Shown here: one piece after another, positions 26,293 through 36,292 of the stretch
Numbering within the stretch: the stretch's first letter is position 1
How the letters are laid out: every line of letters begins with the position of its first letter
NCBI GenBank assembly: GCA_009103225.1
Contig: RHPI01000260.1
Span: 196,203-260,202, forward strand
Length of the DNA stretch: 64,000 nt
Origin: Chlorokybus atmophyticus
Lineage: Eukaryota; Streptophyta; Chlorokybophyceae; Chlorokybales; Chlorokybaceae
Direction of reading: 5' to 3'
Notes under the pieces: generated by a model
What the model was told of the DNA's origin: nothing
What the model saw: the letters and a program-made list of their open reading frames with translations, nothing else
The model's database searches: none
Translations under genes and position numbers: made by a program

Positions 26293-26963
26293 TGTGACGG
26301 TGCTCGTGCCTTGTCACCTGTGAGTTGGCTCAATCCACAACCCTCTCACCAAGGCACGGTATTCACACCGGATCCTTGCCCATTCTGCCAAGCACACACG
26401 CGCGCCCCGCCACTCGCGTACGCACGCGCATGCGCTCGAAGCTACACACCGACTTGTGTAGCGCCTTGATCGTCGCACAAGCAAGCGTACACTAGTGGAC
26501 ACACGCTAGCAACCCCTGCTCACCACCACCAAGCTTGCAAACAAGAAACTAGAGAGCTAAAGGTTGTATTGCAAATTGTAGAATGTCACTTTTATACCTA
26601 CCAGTCTGCACATGCTAATGTCTAGACAATTCTAGCGCTAGACGGAGCTAGGAGCTAAGATAATCTTGCAGACTCTTGTGGTACACTTCTAGACCTTTCC
26701 GACGCACCAAAAATCTCCTAATTTGCTGCTCAAATGGTCAAGTTATACTACTTGGCGCCAGGCCCTTCCAGAAATCTGGTCGAGCCCTTCTCGACTGGCC
26801 CTCCGTTTTCTGGCACCTTCCGGACTGGTCTGGGGCCCCGGTCGATATCCGCGGCAGACTCATAACTCGCCGATATCCGCTACAAGTCATGAAAAACATG
26901 GTACCTTACAAGTAAGGCCTAAAATGGCCATGAAAATCACGAAATTTGGCCTTGACTGTTACA
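26293..26963 (-). repeat. 5' LTR of the chromovirus
   Basis: The 671-bp LTR begins TGTGACGGTGCTCGTGCC and ends TTGGCCTTGACTGTTACA in plus orientation. Apart from a ~60-bp segment near 26617-26690 absent from the other LTR, differences are scattered single bases. This suggests insertion long enough ago for several substitutions. Confidence 0.93.
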
Positions 26964-27691
26964 GCGGCGGCCGCCAGCAGGTGCGATGTTGTTGTTGTTG
27001 TTGTTGTTGTTGTGGTTGTGGTGGTGGTATAATGTGTTGCGCCGCCCTAGCTGACCGCCCCTCTTTCCTCAAGACGGCCAGGCTAAGAGGGCGCAAGCAG
27101 CAGGCAAGCGGCAGCACAAGACTTAGCGGCGGCAGACTGTAGTGCAGTAGGTAGTACTACTACCGTAGTAGTGTAGTAGTATAGCGTAGTATGTCGGTGG
27201 TGGGGCTTGTACTGTGCAGGTGACATGTATATGACTGTGATGTAATCGAGTTGTGATATATGATTGCCGTCTTGCACAGTCGATGTCACATAAACGCGGT
27301 ACCCACTCATCACTGTCGGCACTCTAAGGTACCGTTAGTCATAACTAGCTACCTGACAGTCAGGGACATTTACCACAAAGTTGCCGGAATCTAACTAATA
27401 AGTACCAGTCAGATACCTGTTAGTTAGGCTAAGTCACCTTTGCTTGACTGATAAGTATCTTACAGGTACCGGTTAGTTAGGTCAAGTCCCTTTTCCTTGA
27501 CTGATACATACCTGACAGGTACTTGTCCGTCTAGGTCAGTCTCTTTGTGTAAACGGCCCGGGACGGCCGTTATACTCAGGTCTCTGTATCGAGATTACAG
27601 GTGGACTGAGCCACGACACTTCAAATGAGTATCCACAAGTGCACGGCCGTTACCAGTATTTATTCGGCCGGCAGGGGAAACATTTTGCAAC

Positions 27692-29144
27692 GTGCCAGGC
27701 TGAAGGGGTGATGCCACTCTCGCGTCAATAGTTCGCAATGGTGAGTGCGGTGAGTTTTTCGTATGCCTCGCGACACTATGTGATTGCCTCTTTCATTTGC
27801 ACCTTAACTTTGCGAAAGTTGGTGCTGAGGTCGGCATCGTACTGCTGCAACAAGCTTGCGCTTGTAGTTGTCACAAACAAAGTGAGAAAGCGTAACAATC
27901 TGTGAAGGAACAAGGGGGGTCCGCCCCCCCNACACATGCTGGTGCGCCCCCCCACAAATTGTTTTACAAGTTTACTAAATTAGCACCCCCCTAATCACCA
28001 TGCGCAACGCAGCAACAGCAATAATGCCTGCATCCAAAGGTTGAACTTTGCTGGTTGTGTTGGGAGGCAAAAACAGACATTACACCGTGTCCACCTACAG
28101 CGTCTTGAACCCTTTCTCCTATCCGGTGATCCATACTTGCAGGCGTGGGTGGAAGAGTTGTCCAGCAGCAACCAGACTTTGCGCTTCTGCAACTTCATCC
28201 GAAAGGCGAAGCAGAGCCAGCGGCTGAAAATCTGCATGACACAACAACATGAGTGTCACGCGGACTTACAACAACACATGGCTGGAACTTGCAATGACAT
28301 GAACAAAAACTGTGCAATGCTTATAAACATCTTACCTCCGCGTTTATACAAGCTTTCTTGTTGTTCTCATACTCCACACCGATACGTATGGGAGTCCATG
28401 TGCTGCAAAAAGACTTCGATCGCTTGGATGTGCCAATGAGAAGAAGCGGAAACTTCTCGGAGCCATCCGCATTCACACACGACGCCATTGTAAATCTATC
28501 CTTCTCTTTCTTCCCCCCTAGAATCTTCATTTGCAGCGACCAATGTGCGGCGTGGGCGAGCATGGTAGAAAATGCCACTCTCATCCATGTTTACGGTGTT
28601 GATAGCACTGTACTCTTCAAGTATCTCTTGCAAGTCCGCTCGAGCCATGTCAACTCCATCTTCATCTGCATCATCAACTTCACCGTGCAGTGCTTAGGCG
28701 GAGATGTCATGACGTTTCATAAACCGATTCACCCACCCATGCGATGCATTGAAGTCTTCTATAGTCAACTTGCTAGCAACGTCTAGAGCCTATTCCAACA
28801 GTATTGTGTCTGTGACAGTGAGGTTGCGAGCCCGAGCTTGAATCAACCATGCATACAAGGCCTGCTCGAACTTGGGATGTGCAGCAAGCCACATGCGCCT
28901 GGTACTTGCAGCAAAATTACCACCTTAGGCTCGCGTGTCCACTATCTTACTACGGGTGTTTAGTAACTTGAACAATGCACTCTGTTTAATGTACAACTTT
29001 AACTTTAACTCAATTTTGATGCTAAAAATGAAGTCCGCTTGCCTAACATTGGTAGTCTCACACAACTCATCATACAACTCTAGAATGCGCTTTTAATCCT
29101 TGCGTGTGATGTTGGAGCGCTTAACGGGCTGTGGTGCGGACATG
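27692..29144 (-). pseudogene. N-terminal two thirds of the Tigger-like transposase, decayed
   Basis: Read on the minus strand from about 29144: MSAPQPVKRSNITRKD, a CENP-B-type HTH (RRMWLAAHPKFEQALYAWLI, then QARARNLTVTDTILLE), GWVNRFMKRHDIS, the first catalytic block NMDESGIFYHARPRRTLVAA, then KKEKDRFTMASCVNADGSEK and the second block RKVWLLLDNSSTHAC. At least four in-frame stops and one frameshift (near 28530) are present. The protein resumes on the far side of element B at 16447. This is an old, inactive copy unrelated in sequence to the pogo element at 17-21 kb. Confidence 0.85.
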
Positions 29145-29733
29145 ATGACCTACAAGACGCACGCGTTGTCCTTTATATACACGAACAATTACAACCATGC
29201 ACAAACACACGCGCATGTGCATAATGCACACACCTTAGCCGAAACCCTTCAGCGCTTGAACAGCCGTTCTCCAGCACGAAGACATCCAATGCTACCCATC
29301 TGGGCCTACACCTATTGCCGCCACCGCCGCCGCCGCCTTCCCGCGACTACATGGCTAACCAGTGTCCTCTGAAACTGTGGGGTTGCGGCTTAAGCAAAGA
29401 AGCACTTGCATCAGCTCAAACGCACAAGCAAGTGCTGGCTTTTGCCCTTGTGCACAGCACCGCTGCCCCGATAAGAGCATATGACCACCGGGTTTTTCAT
29501 GCGGCAACCTTAGTCTTATTACGTACAAGACTATTCCACTAACCGAAGACATTTGCCTGTTGGAGGATCGGTCTTTTACAGTCCGATGATCTTAACGGGG
29601 TTATTCTCTTAAACCGAAGTCTTTTGATGAGGGTAGACTGCATGTATGTGCATGCACCGGCTGCCAAACTCATGTACCAGCATCAGTGGCCACAGGCAGC
29701 CGGAGCCGGCAGTTTTGCCCCACGGAGTCACAG

Positions 29734-31522
29734 ATGGCGGCAATTCGTAGCTTGGTGGCAGTCCCGGCGGGCAAGGCGGCATGCAGTGTCTTATTGCCGG
29801 CACGAGTGCCTAAGGCGACGCCGAGGAGTGAAGGTGTGTATGTGGATGCGGCAGTGTGCGCTTGTGTGTGCCCACATGTGTGTTCGTGCCTGCCATGCCC
29901 TGCTACTCGACCAGCATTTGGTTTATATGGGTGCACATGTATATCTGGTGTGTTTGCTGGTGTGTGCTACTTTGTTGAGTATGCACACGTGAAGAGGGAA
30001 TTTGTGTGTGTTTGTGTGTATTGACTATGCTGAATTTGTACACGTGAAAATTTGCACTAGAATTGAGCGTTTCCTTTTTGCTCCAGACCCTTTGTGTGCG
30101 TGGTTGTGCAGATGGCTGCTCTGAACGCCTCTCAGCGCCTAGCCACCGGCTGGGACGATCCTCGATACCTGCTGGGCACGTTAGAGTCGCATGTTTCCAG
30201 GCAATCCCTTCATTCTCAGCAGGTGCGTTGCGGTTTCTGTGCAGCAGTAGTTGTCAGAAGCGCTGATGTGTTGTCGTGGCATGGTACAAACTCTGTGTGC
30301 AGGCGCAAAGAAGGCTGTCTCAGTACGTAGGTCGGCGGGCTTTTCACAAAAGGCTTCTCAGGCTGCCTCGTTGACGGCAGTTTCTATGTCCATAGTGTCC
30401 CTTGCCTCGGTGGACGATGGTGGAGTAAGGTTAGGACTCCAGGTGTATGTGTGTTGTATGCATGCAGTCTGCCCAGGCTATCTGCACCCTTTTTGCAGCA
30501 GGCGCGCTGTCCAGTATCAGAATATTGCCCTCTCTATTCCACTTGCGGATCAAGACCCAGCCGACTGGAGGCGCTACAGCTTTTCGTCTATCTCTCAACG
30601 CGCAGTACGTTCTCCAGTCGCTGCCTTGCGTACGATTGTATATCATGCAGTTGATTCATGTCCCTCAACGTGCAGTTTGAAAAGGTTGTGGCATTGAACG
30701 GTGGATTTGGCTTTGCTGAGATGGATGCCTACTTGGAGGGGGGAGATTTTGACTGCAAGGTGGAGGTGCCAATACAAGATAATGGTCGGTATGTCCTGCT
30801 CACCGGCATTACCCCCCTTCATGCTACGGTACGAATGCTCGGCGGGTATGTTTGTTTGTACAACGTTTAGTTGGACGAATGTTCTCTTTGCATACAGGTG
30901 AAGGGTCATGAAGGTTTTGTTCAACGGGCCGCAGTACAGCAAGAAAACCAATGCGCAGAGCACGGTATCCCCTGGCTACGTGATCATGGATACACCAATC
31001 CGCATCGTTTGTGCCAGAAAATCTTTAAGAGTGAAGATGGAATGGTATGTCACCCAAATTTGCTGAAGCCATTACTTGTAAGTAATTGTTTCTTTTGTAG
31101 TTGAAGTGCGAGATCGACGGAGTTGACCTGGCCGACGGTGTGGCGGTGCTGATAGAAGCAAAGCATCTATTGGAGGCCGATGATGCGAGCAAGTTCCTCG
31201 TCAAATATGTGAACATTCTGTAAGTTCTGATATGGTGCTACTGCTTTTGCTTGTTCGCTGTGTGTTTATACTTGTCTATTACAGGATTATGTTGGAAGAC
31301 AATGCACCGTCAGTCAAGCAGCTGCAAGGCCGCCGTCTGTTGCTGGTTCTATGCGGCGACTGCATCACCGATAATGTTCTGAACCGCAGAGCACTGTTCA
31401 CTCTGTGTCGCCTACATAACATGGAAATATGGCTCCCCAATGGAACTGGATACTCCTCGGGGGATGGCTGTAATGAAACTCCCTTCCGGCATCCTCCTGC
31501 ATCTACGCAGTGTGAGTACTAG
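29734..31522 (+). CDS. Unknown protein with transit-peptide-like leader (8 exons)
   Basis: Exons 29734-29833, 30112-30222, 30303-30442, 30468-30629, 30676-30828, 30898-31044, 31101-31219 and 31285-31522 join in phase to 389 codons, ATG to TAG. The leader (MAAIRSLVAVPAGKAACSVL and the following Ser/Arg/Ala-rich stretch) looks like an organelle-targeting sequence. Later parts read LSSIRILPSLFHLRIKTQPT, FEKVVALNGGFGFAEMDAYL, LKCEIDGVDLADGVAVLIEA and QLQGRRLLLVLCGDCITDNV. I recognise no family. The right end of the Tigger-like element lies 94 bp upstream of the ATG, so promoter sequence may overlap transposon. An alternative start at 30112 (MAALNASQRL) is phase-compatible only with a weaker acceptor. 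Confidence 0.65.
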
Positions 31523-32811
31523 GAAGCTATCCGATCAGCAAACCTCAATCACACTGTACCAATCAAGTTGCTAGTAAGGTTGTTTCTGTCGGAATGAAAT
31601 AGTAAGGTTGTGCATGTACATGCATCACTCACGACACAATGGTTAGCTTATGCATGTAATACGCACTGGCTAAATTACAACGGTTTTATGCAGGATTGGT
31701 ATTGGCTTTGACATGTTCCGCTCTTGTCCAACTGGTTGTGCATGGATGGCCGAAGTTGTGTTCAGCCCTGGAAGTTGTCCGCCACTGTGCGTATTGTCCT
31801 CTTTGTGTAGTGTCGTTGATGCCTGTGTGACATGGGTTATGTACATAGCCACGTATCGGTGTACAGTGTAGGTATATGTGACAGTGGGTAGGTTGTATGT
31901 TGTACTTGTCAGTTGTGAGTACTGTCTTGTTGTCATAAGCGGATTTGTTTTCTAATGCAATGTTGCTGTTAGTGCCAAGCCTCTTCTTTAACATTCGCAT
32001 GTGTGCACATCGTACAGTACAACATGACCACATACATTCTAAGTACAGCTGGTACTTGAAAGGCAAATGCCAGTTGCAGTCAATCCAACTTGAAACTTGC
32101 CAACATGCGTGTGCGTAAACAACCCAACTACTTGTTCTTTCTAAAGCTTCGTGTTTCATTTGCAATTGCTTATCGTATGTGGGCGTGGTGTGCACTCGGC
32201 TGGTATGCTTCCGGCCTCTCGTACAGCTCCTATGCCGAGTCCTCAATGCGATATCAGCCGAAGCTGAACGTGTGTATGATCAAATGCGTTGCAAACACTC
32301 AGCTTCCTTTCACAGCAGCAGACTGTGCCGACCACTGTGAACAGCAGAAAGTTTTATTAGCATGGTTGACATGCTGTTGTGTATTGGTTATGTGTTACAC
32401 CTATGCATGTCCTTATCACCATTGCATTCTTTGTACACAGCACACACATGCTTGTAACCCTGCGCTATGAAATGAACACTACCACTACTGATATAGATGT
32501 ACAAGTGTAGTCACACAATGACCAGTGAGACAAGGCAAAACCATACTCGTCAAACACTAATATTTCAACGAAAGCACGTGGCAAACAGTCCGCGACCATA
32601 TCTGCCAACACTACACACACAACATCAAGGCAGTCACAACGTCAGGCAGCAATGCGTAACCAAACGCTACTCCTGCCAAAAACATACACCAACTAGCTTG
32701 GGAGTCTATCCCGGCTGCTGACGCACACTGCTCATCACTGCCCCGTGACCACTATCCTCATCCCCTGCCGAGCCGCGTTGTCCTTGCTGCTGCTGCGGCT
32801 TCATCTCCATC
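31523..32811. other. Convergent intergenic region, no gene seen
   Basis: The region is AT-rich with many CATG motifs. The long minus-strand frame 31686-32246 has no recognisable composition or motif. Nothing was supported. Confidence 0.55.
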
Positions 32812-33123
32812 TCAAGCTCGCTCCAGCCACATAGCCGCATCCTCATCCCCACCCTCATCCTGCTCCACGTGACGGGCGGGTTTTTCGTCTCGAGGTGGCA
32901 GGGTGATAGGTTCATTGAAGGGGTAGTGTGCGGCGACCTGCGCCTCCTTCCCTCCCTCGCGCACGGCCTGCATCATCTGCTCCTCGTTCTGCAACATGGT
33001 AGTAATGTTATGTGTACTGTATGCGCACATGCACGACACATGCTGGTGCGTGCGCACACTTGCCTGGAGGTAGCTGAGCTTGTGTGCGGCGCACAGGGTT
33101 AGGCGCAGGGCCACAGTTTCCTC
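32812..33123 (-). CDS. 3' end of an unidentified minus-strand gene, with a GC-AG intron
   Basis: The last exon 32812-32988 follows the acceptor gttgcag and encodes NEEQMMQAVREGGKEAQVAA, then HYPFNEPITLPPRDEKPARH and an acidic tail ending in TGA. The preceding exon 33064-33123 encodes EETVALRLTLCAAHKLSYLQ. The intron between them starts gcaagt, a GC donor with otherwise perfect consensus, and both sides are phase 0. Helix-rich, Glu/Gln/Leu-rich sequence suggests a coiled coil. An upstream exon may end at about 33178 before gtgagcg. The gene is not recognised. Confidence 0.55.
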   Translation of the reverse strand, partial: EETVALRLTLCAAHKLSYLQASVRTHQHVSCMCAYSTHNITTMLQNEEQMMQAVREGGKEAQVAAHYPFNEPITLPPRDEKPARHVEQDEGGDEDAAMWLERA

Positions 33124-33527
33124 CTCAAGCGCCCGCACAGCGTGCAAGTCAACAATTACAATTCACACTCGCGCTCACCTGTGCTTGCTTTGTACAACAG
33201 GTGTGCATGCGTGGAGCAACCAGCAAGCCCATGCACGTGGTTGTAGTTAGACACCCCACCGGTTAGTGGTTGGTTCAGCCCGGTAGCAATGGGGCATTCA
33301 TCACTGATCCTCAGCAGCAACCTAAACTGAGTGACCATGCAATAATCCTATTGTATACTACCCTCTATAATTCTCACACTTGCGTTCACCATCTAGCTCA
33401 CCTTACTCCGCGATGCCAAACACAACACACATCCCAACCAGACCAAAACAACAACGCAGGCTGACAATGAGCACAGCACCCACGACAGCTGCCAAGCCGT
33501 TTCCGCATCACATGGTCGTCACCATAT

Positions 33528-33734
33528 ATGGCACAGACGCATCACAGTGCGAATAGCGAGACACAAGGAGTAGATTGCACACAGCCTTCGGGAGACAACG
33601 CTCTTCGCCGCACTCAGTCACCTGCTGTTAACGTGACGCCGTTCAACCCAGTCACACCAAGGAGGAGGCACAGCACGTCCTCCTACAGCAATTCCTCACC
33701 AATAGCTGCCGCCGCCGCTGTTGCGGTAGGCTAG
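33528..33734 (+). CDS. Possible small or terminal exon, Ser/Thr/Pro-rich
   Basis: A 68-codon frame, ATG to TAG, includes SPAVNVTPFNPVTPRRRHST and a poly-Ala end. Codon use is coding-like and no in-frame continuation exists upstream beyond a TGA near 33468. It could be a terminal exon of a plus-strand gene facing the minus-strand gene to its left. Splice support is lacking. Confidence 0.3.
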   Translation: MAQTHHSANSETQGVDCTQPSGDNALRRTQSPAVNVTPFNPVTPRRRHSTSSYSNSSPIAAAAAVAVG

Positions 33735-35518
33735 GTAGTGTGTTAAAATCCCCCCTCTACCCTCAAAGTCTCGAGAGGTAGCAGGAATTGTAACAAATAG
33801 ATGCTTTTACTATAATTATGTGATCACAACTATACCATGTGCATGCTTATAGCAACATCATCAACATCACTATACACAGCAACACACACAGTGCGTATGT
33901 CAACTAGCAGCGCTACATTGTATAATGATAATGTGTGCAACAACTACTGTTTTGTCACGCCTGCTTATATACTGCTAAGTCAATCTCGATCGTCAGATCT
34001 AGTCTGATCTATTGTATTGCAATAACACACGTGTCACATATTAGGCAAACCAAGTGCAGCTCACGTGCCATTGCGATGCGTACGATAAGCTGTACTCGCA
34101 AACTTGTCGTACCTATCTTATAACGATACATGATCGTCACATATCATCAACTATAAGATAATCTAGTAGCGAATCGTTACAGAATTGTCTTCACCGCCCG
34201 CGAAAACCGCACTTTAAGGCCAGTAGCAGCGACGAGCACACTTGGGCGGCGGTAGTGGTGTTGTCAAGTGCTTTTCCCATATTTAAGGTTTTCACCTTGA
34301 TATTGGATTTTATGACCTTCATTGGTCAATTACATGCCAAGCTCCATTGGTTCCTCGCTCTATACTTAGTAAGACTCTTTTACAAGTCTTATTCAAGTTA
34401 TGAGTCCCAACGGGTAATATCCACGACTCTTACCCTATTTAGTGGGTACCAACCAGACTGGTCAAAGCTATGGCTGATAGTGACTGGTGGGACGTCGGTT
34501 CTTTACCACGACAGTCACGCCGGCAGCGTGGGTTGGGTCGTTGGCGTGGGAGCTGGGGTAGAGGACTTAAGGGGGAGTTGGCTATCTCCCTTAACAGGTG
34601 TGCTCGCTGGTTGTGATGCGCCGCGAGGGATTAACGTCGTGGTAGTGGTAGTGGTAGTGGTAGTGGAGGTGGAGGTGGAGGTGAGGGGCGGCACATGGGT
34701 TTGCTGATGTTTCGCCAGTCTGAAACTCTTGCCACCGCCGCGTCCAAGTCCGCAGAAGGCGGGTCTGTGCTAAGTTGTCGTCTGACAAGAGCAAGGGGTA
34801 AGGGCAAAGAAAGCAGCCCGGAGGACGCCGCGCTGGCACTGCTGCTCAAAGCCACCGCGACCAAACACACGCCAGCGCAACCGCACACAGAGGAGACAGC
34901 ACGAAAAGCGAATAAATACTCGAGATGATGGTGCATGCTGAGGCCGCTTGGATGCTGAAGACATTGTTATTGTTATATCAACGAGAGTTCAGCAATGTCA
35001 TGTCATCGCTGCTTCATGTGTTGTTGACGTTGGTAGCCGCGGAGTTTTGGTGGATCGGTTGCACACCTTTACCCAATGTTTGCCTGTGTGACCGCAACAG
35101 GATACCGTCATCACACATGACACCAACATGCCTATATGCCGCAACCATGTTTATGTTGTCACGATCATCACATCTGTTCATGGAAATCGTCCATCGTGCG
35201 CACGCTGTGTGCTTCACCATTAAACTCAGTGCATGCTTAACGGTTGCTTGGCTGTAAAGTGCATCATCGCCACAGGCATCAACAGCAGCACACTTGCTGC
35301 TGTTTATGCGTGTGATGGATGTTGCGGCATCATTGCAAAGATGTGCGTATGTACGCACACATATCTCTCGTATCACCGTACATACGACAACCAGCATTGC
35401 GATGTGATGCATGCACATGCGGAAAGGAGAATTTGTATGATGCGTGCAGGCGTCTCTATGTGCACAAAGCCGCATGTGTGCAAGAGACACGCACATATGC
35501 ACAAACAGTCAGGAAGAC
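33735..35518. other. No resolved gene; mixed repeat-like sequence
   Basis: An AT-rich stretch at 33780-34180 is followed by GC-rich sequence. A 34255-34707 frame lacks ATG and ends in poly-Val/Glu codons from GTG/GAG repeats. At 34695-34928 both strands are open (plus: EDAALALLLKATATKHTPAQ; minus: a Ser/Leu/Pro-rich frame), and neither has splice support. A small hairpin TTAAGGGGGAG/CTCCCTTAA lies near 34568-34596. Confidence 0.4.
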
Positions 35519-36107
35519 GCCCAGCCATTCTTTCTACAACAACATGCTTAAACCAGTACCAACTTTCAGGCAAAGCACAAGTACAATCACATGCAGCTGC
35601 ATGGCCCACCTGCTCAGAGACGTCCTGTAAGAGCCCGCCGACCAGCTCGCCGGCATAAGGCAGGACCTCCAGGGCAGTACGCTCATTACGGAACGTCCGC
35701 ATGATCTCCTCGCCTGCACTGCTAGCAGCAGCATTGTCGTCCATCACACTCCGTTTGGACCTGGCTTGGCGTGGCCAGGCCAAACGGAGCACACGGTAAC
35801 GGCCAAGCTTCAGTGTCATATGAGAAGCAAATTGGCGGTAAAGCTTGGGGTTGACTGATCCAGTAAGCTGCACGGTATCGTTACCCGTCATTTCATGTTC
35901 ACATCATGTGAATCACATGCAAGAAATATGTTATGCACAAACTCACGCCGATAGCGTAAGCGCATTGCGTCAAGCCATGCACGGTTTACACCCCCACAAA
36001 GCAATTGGATACCGGTTATTCATCAGGCCATGTGAGCCATGTTCGGCTAGAGTTGACGGTGTGGCGCCACTCATGTCTTGCAAGTTGCAATTCGCGGCGG
36101 TACAGTC
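35519..36107. repeat. Partial duplicate of SLD5 5' end (copy 2)
   Basis: The segment is colinear with 13369-13965: start of exon 2 (a changed AAAGAATGGCTGG), intron 1, exon 1, and the upstream region including GTGAGCCATGTTCGGCTAGA and GACGGTGTGGCGCCACTC. It ends at TACAGTCTGTA (36101-36111), exactly where copy 1 meets the Tigger-like element. Exons 2-6 of SLD5 are absent. Confidence 0.9.
35621..35755 (-). pseudogene. SLD5 exon 1 duplicate (gene fragment)
   Basis: The minus-strand frame from ATG near 35743 encodes MDDNAAASSAGEEIMRTFRN, then ERTALEVLPYAGELVGGLLQ and DVSEQ before a preserved gtgggccatgc donor. It parallels SLD5 exon 1 (MDDDAGASGAGEEIRRAFRN) with several replacements. Because the rest of the gene is missing, it cannot make SLD5. 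It could still be transcribed from the copied promoter. Boundaries are approximate at the few-base level. Confidence 0.85.
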
Positions 36108-36119
36108 TGTAACCATTTA

Positions 36120-36290
36120 CAGTCTAACCTCGATAAGTGCATACCATCGGGAACACCTCTTTCTGTGCACTTATCGCGGATATGCACTTACACTGCCTTA
36201 TACTACCAACTGAGTGCATTTGTGTCGGGCAAAACCATGCACTTGTCGTGAATATGCACTTATCAAATATGCATTTATCGAGGTAGACTA
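36120..36290. mobile_element. 171-bp pogo/Tigger-type MITE
   Basis: The left end CAGTCTAACCTCGATAAGTG and the right end (reverse complement TAGTCTACCTCGATAAATGC) form about 24 bp of imperfect inverted repeat. TA flanks both sides (36118-36119 and 36291-36292). Several internal TGCACTTATC copies occur. CAGTnnAACCTCGATAA termini are typical of pogo/Tigger relatives. The element is too short to encode protein. Confidence 0.88.
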
Positions 36291-36292
36291 TA

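Larger units (their letters stand above)
20979..26963 (-). mobile_element. Ty3/Gypsy chromovirus LTR retrotransposon
   Basis: Two LTRs (20979-21586 and 26293-26963) are flanked by the 5-bp duplication GCGGC (20974-20978 and 26964-26968). The element reads on the minus strand. The primer-binding site just inside the 5' LTR is TGGTATCGGAGCACGG, one base off the usual initiator-Met form TGGTATCAGAGC. The polypurine tract beside the 3' LTR is AGGGGGGAGGAG. Domain order is gag, CCHC knuckle, protease, RT, RNase H, integrase, chromodomain, which is the chromovirus order. Coding parts lie in several frames with stops, so the copy is defective. Confidence 0.95.
16448..27691. mobile_element. Non-autonomous DNA element B, enlarged by nested insertions
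   Basis: The left end (16448) starts GTCGCAAATTTTACACGGTG. The right end (27691), reverse-complemented, starts GTTGCAAAATGTTTCCCCTG. Both match element A. The right part (27240-27690) repeats the GGTACC/TGACAGGTACC and GTGCACGGCCGTTRCCA blocks of A. A GTGC flank on both sides (16444-16447 and 27692-27695) is a possible 4-bp target duplication. Without its two insertions (17291-20893 and 20979-26963) the element is about 1.7 kb. It splits the transposase of the older Tigger-like element. Confidence 0.7.
13961..29640 (-). mobile_element. Old pogo/Tigger-like DNA transposon, split by later insertions
   Basis: The left end reads TA|CAGTCCACCCCCGTTATTAG at 13959. The right end, read inward on the minus strand, is CAGTCTACCCTCATCAAAAG ending at 29640. 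CAGTCYACCC termini and an adjacent TA are typical of the pogo/Tigger branch of Tc1/mariner. Between them lie broken pieces of one minus-strand transposase: 27692-29144 (N-terminal two thirds) and 16053-16447 plus 14415-14597 (C-terminal end). The pieces are separated by elements B and A. The element is therefore the oldest layer of the nest. The right-hand TA is not intact (GACTG is followed by CA), as expected after long decay. Span without the insertions is about 3 kb. Confidence 0.8.

Noticed and set aside
34255-34707. 150-codon plus-strand ORF
   Set aside because: It has no ATG start. The first half is hydrophobic AT-rich sequence and the end is a GTG/GAG repeat, with no splice support.
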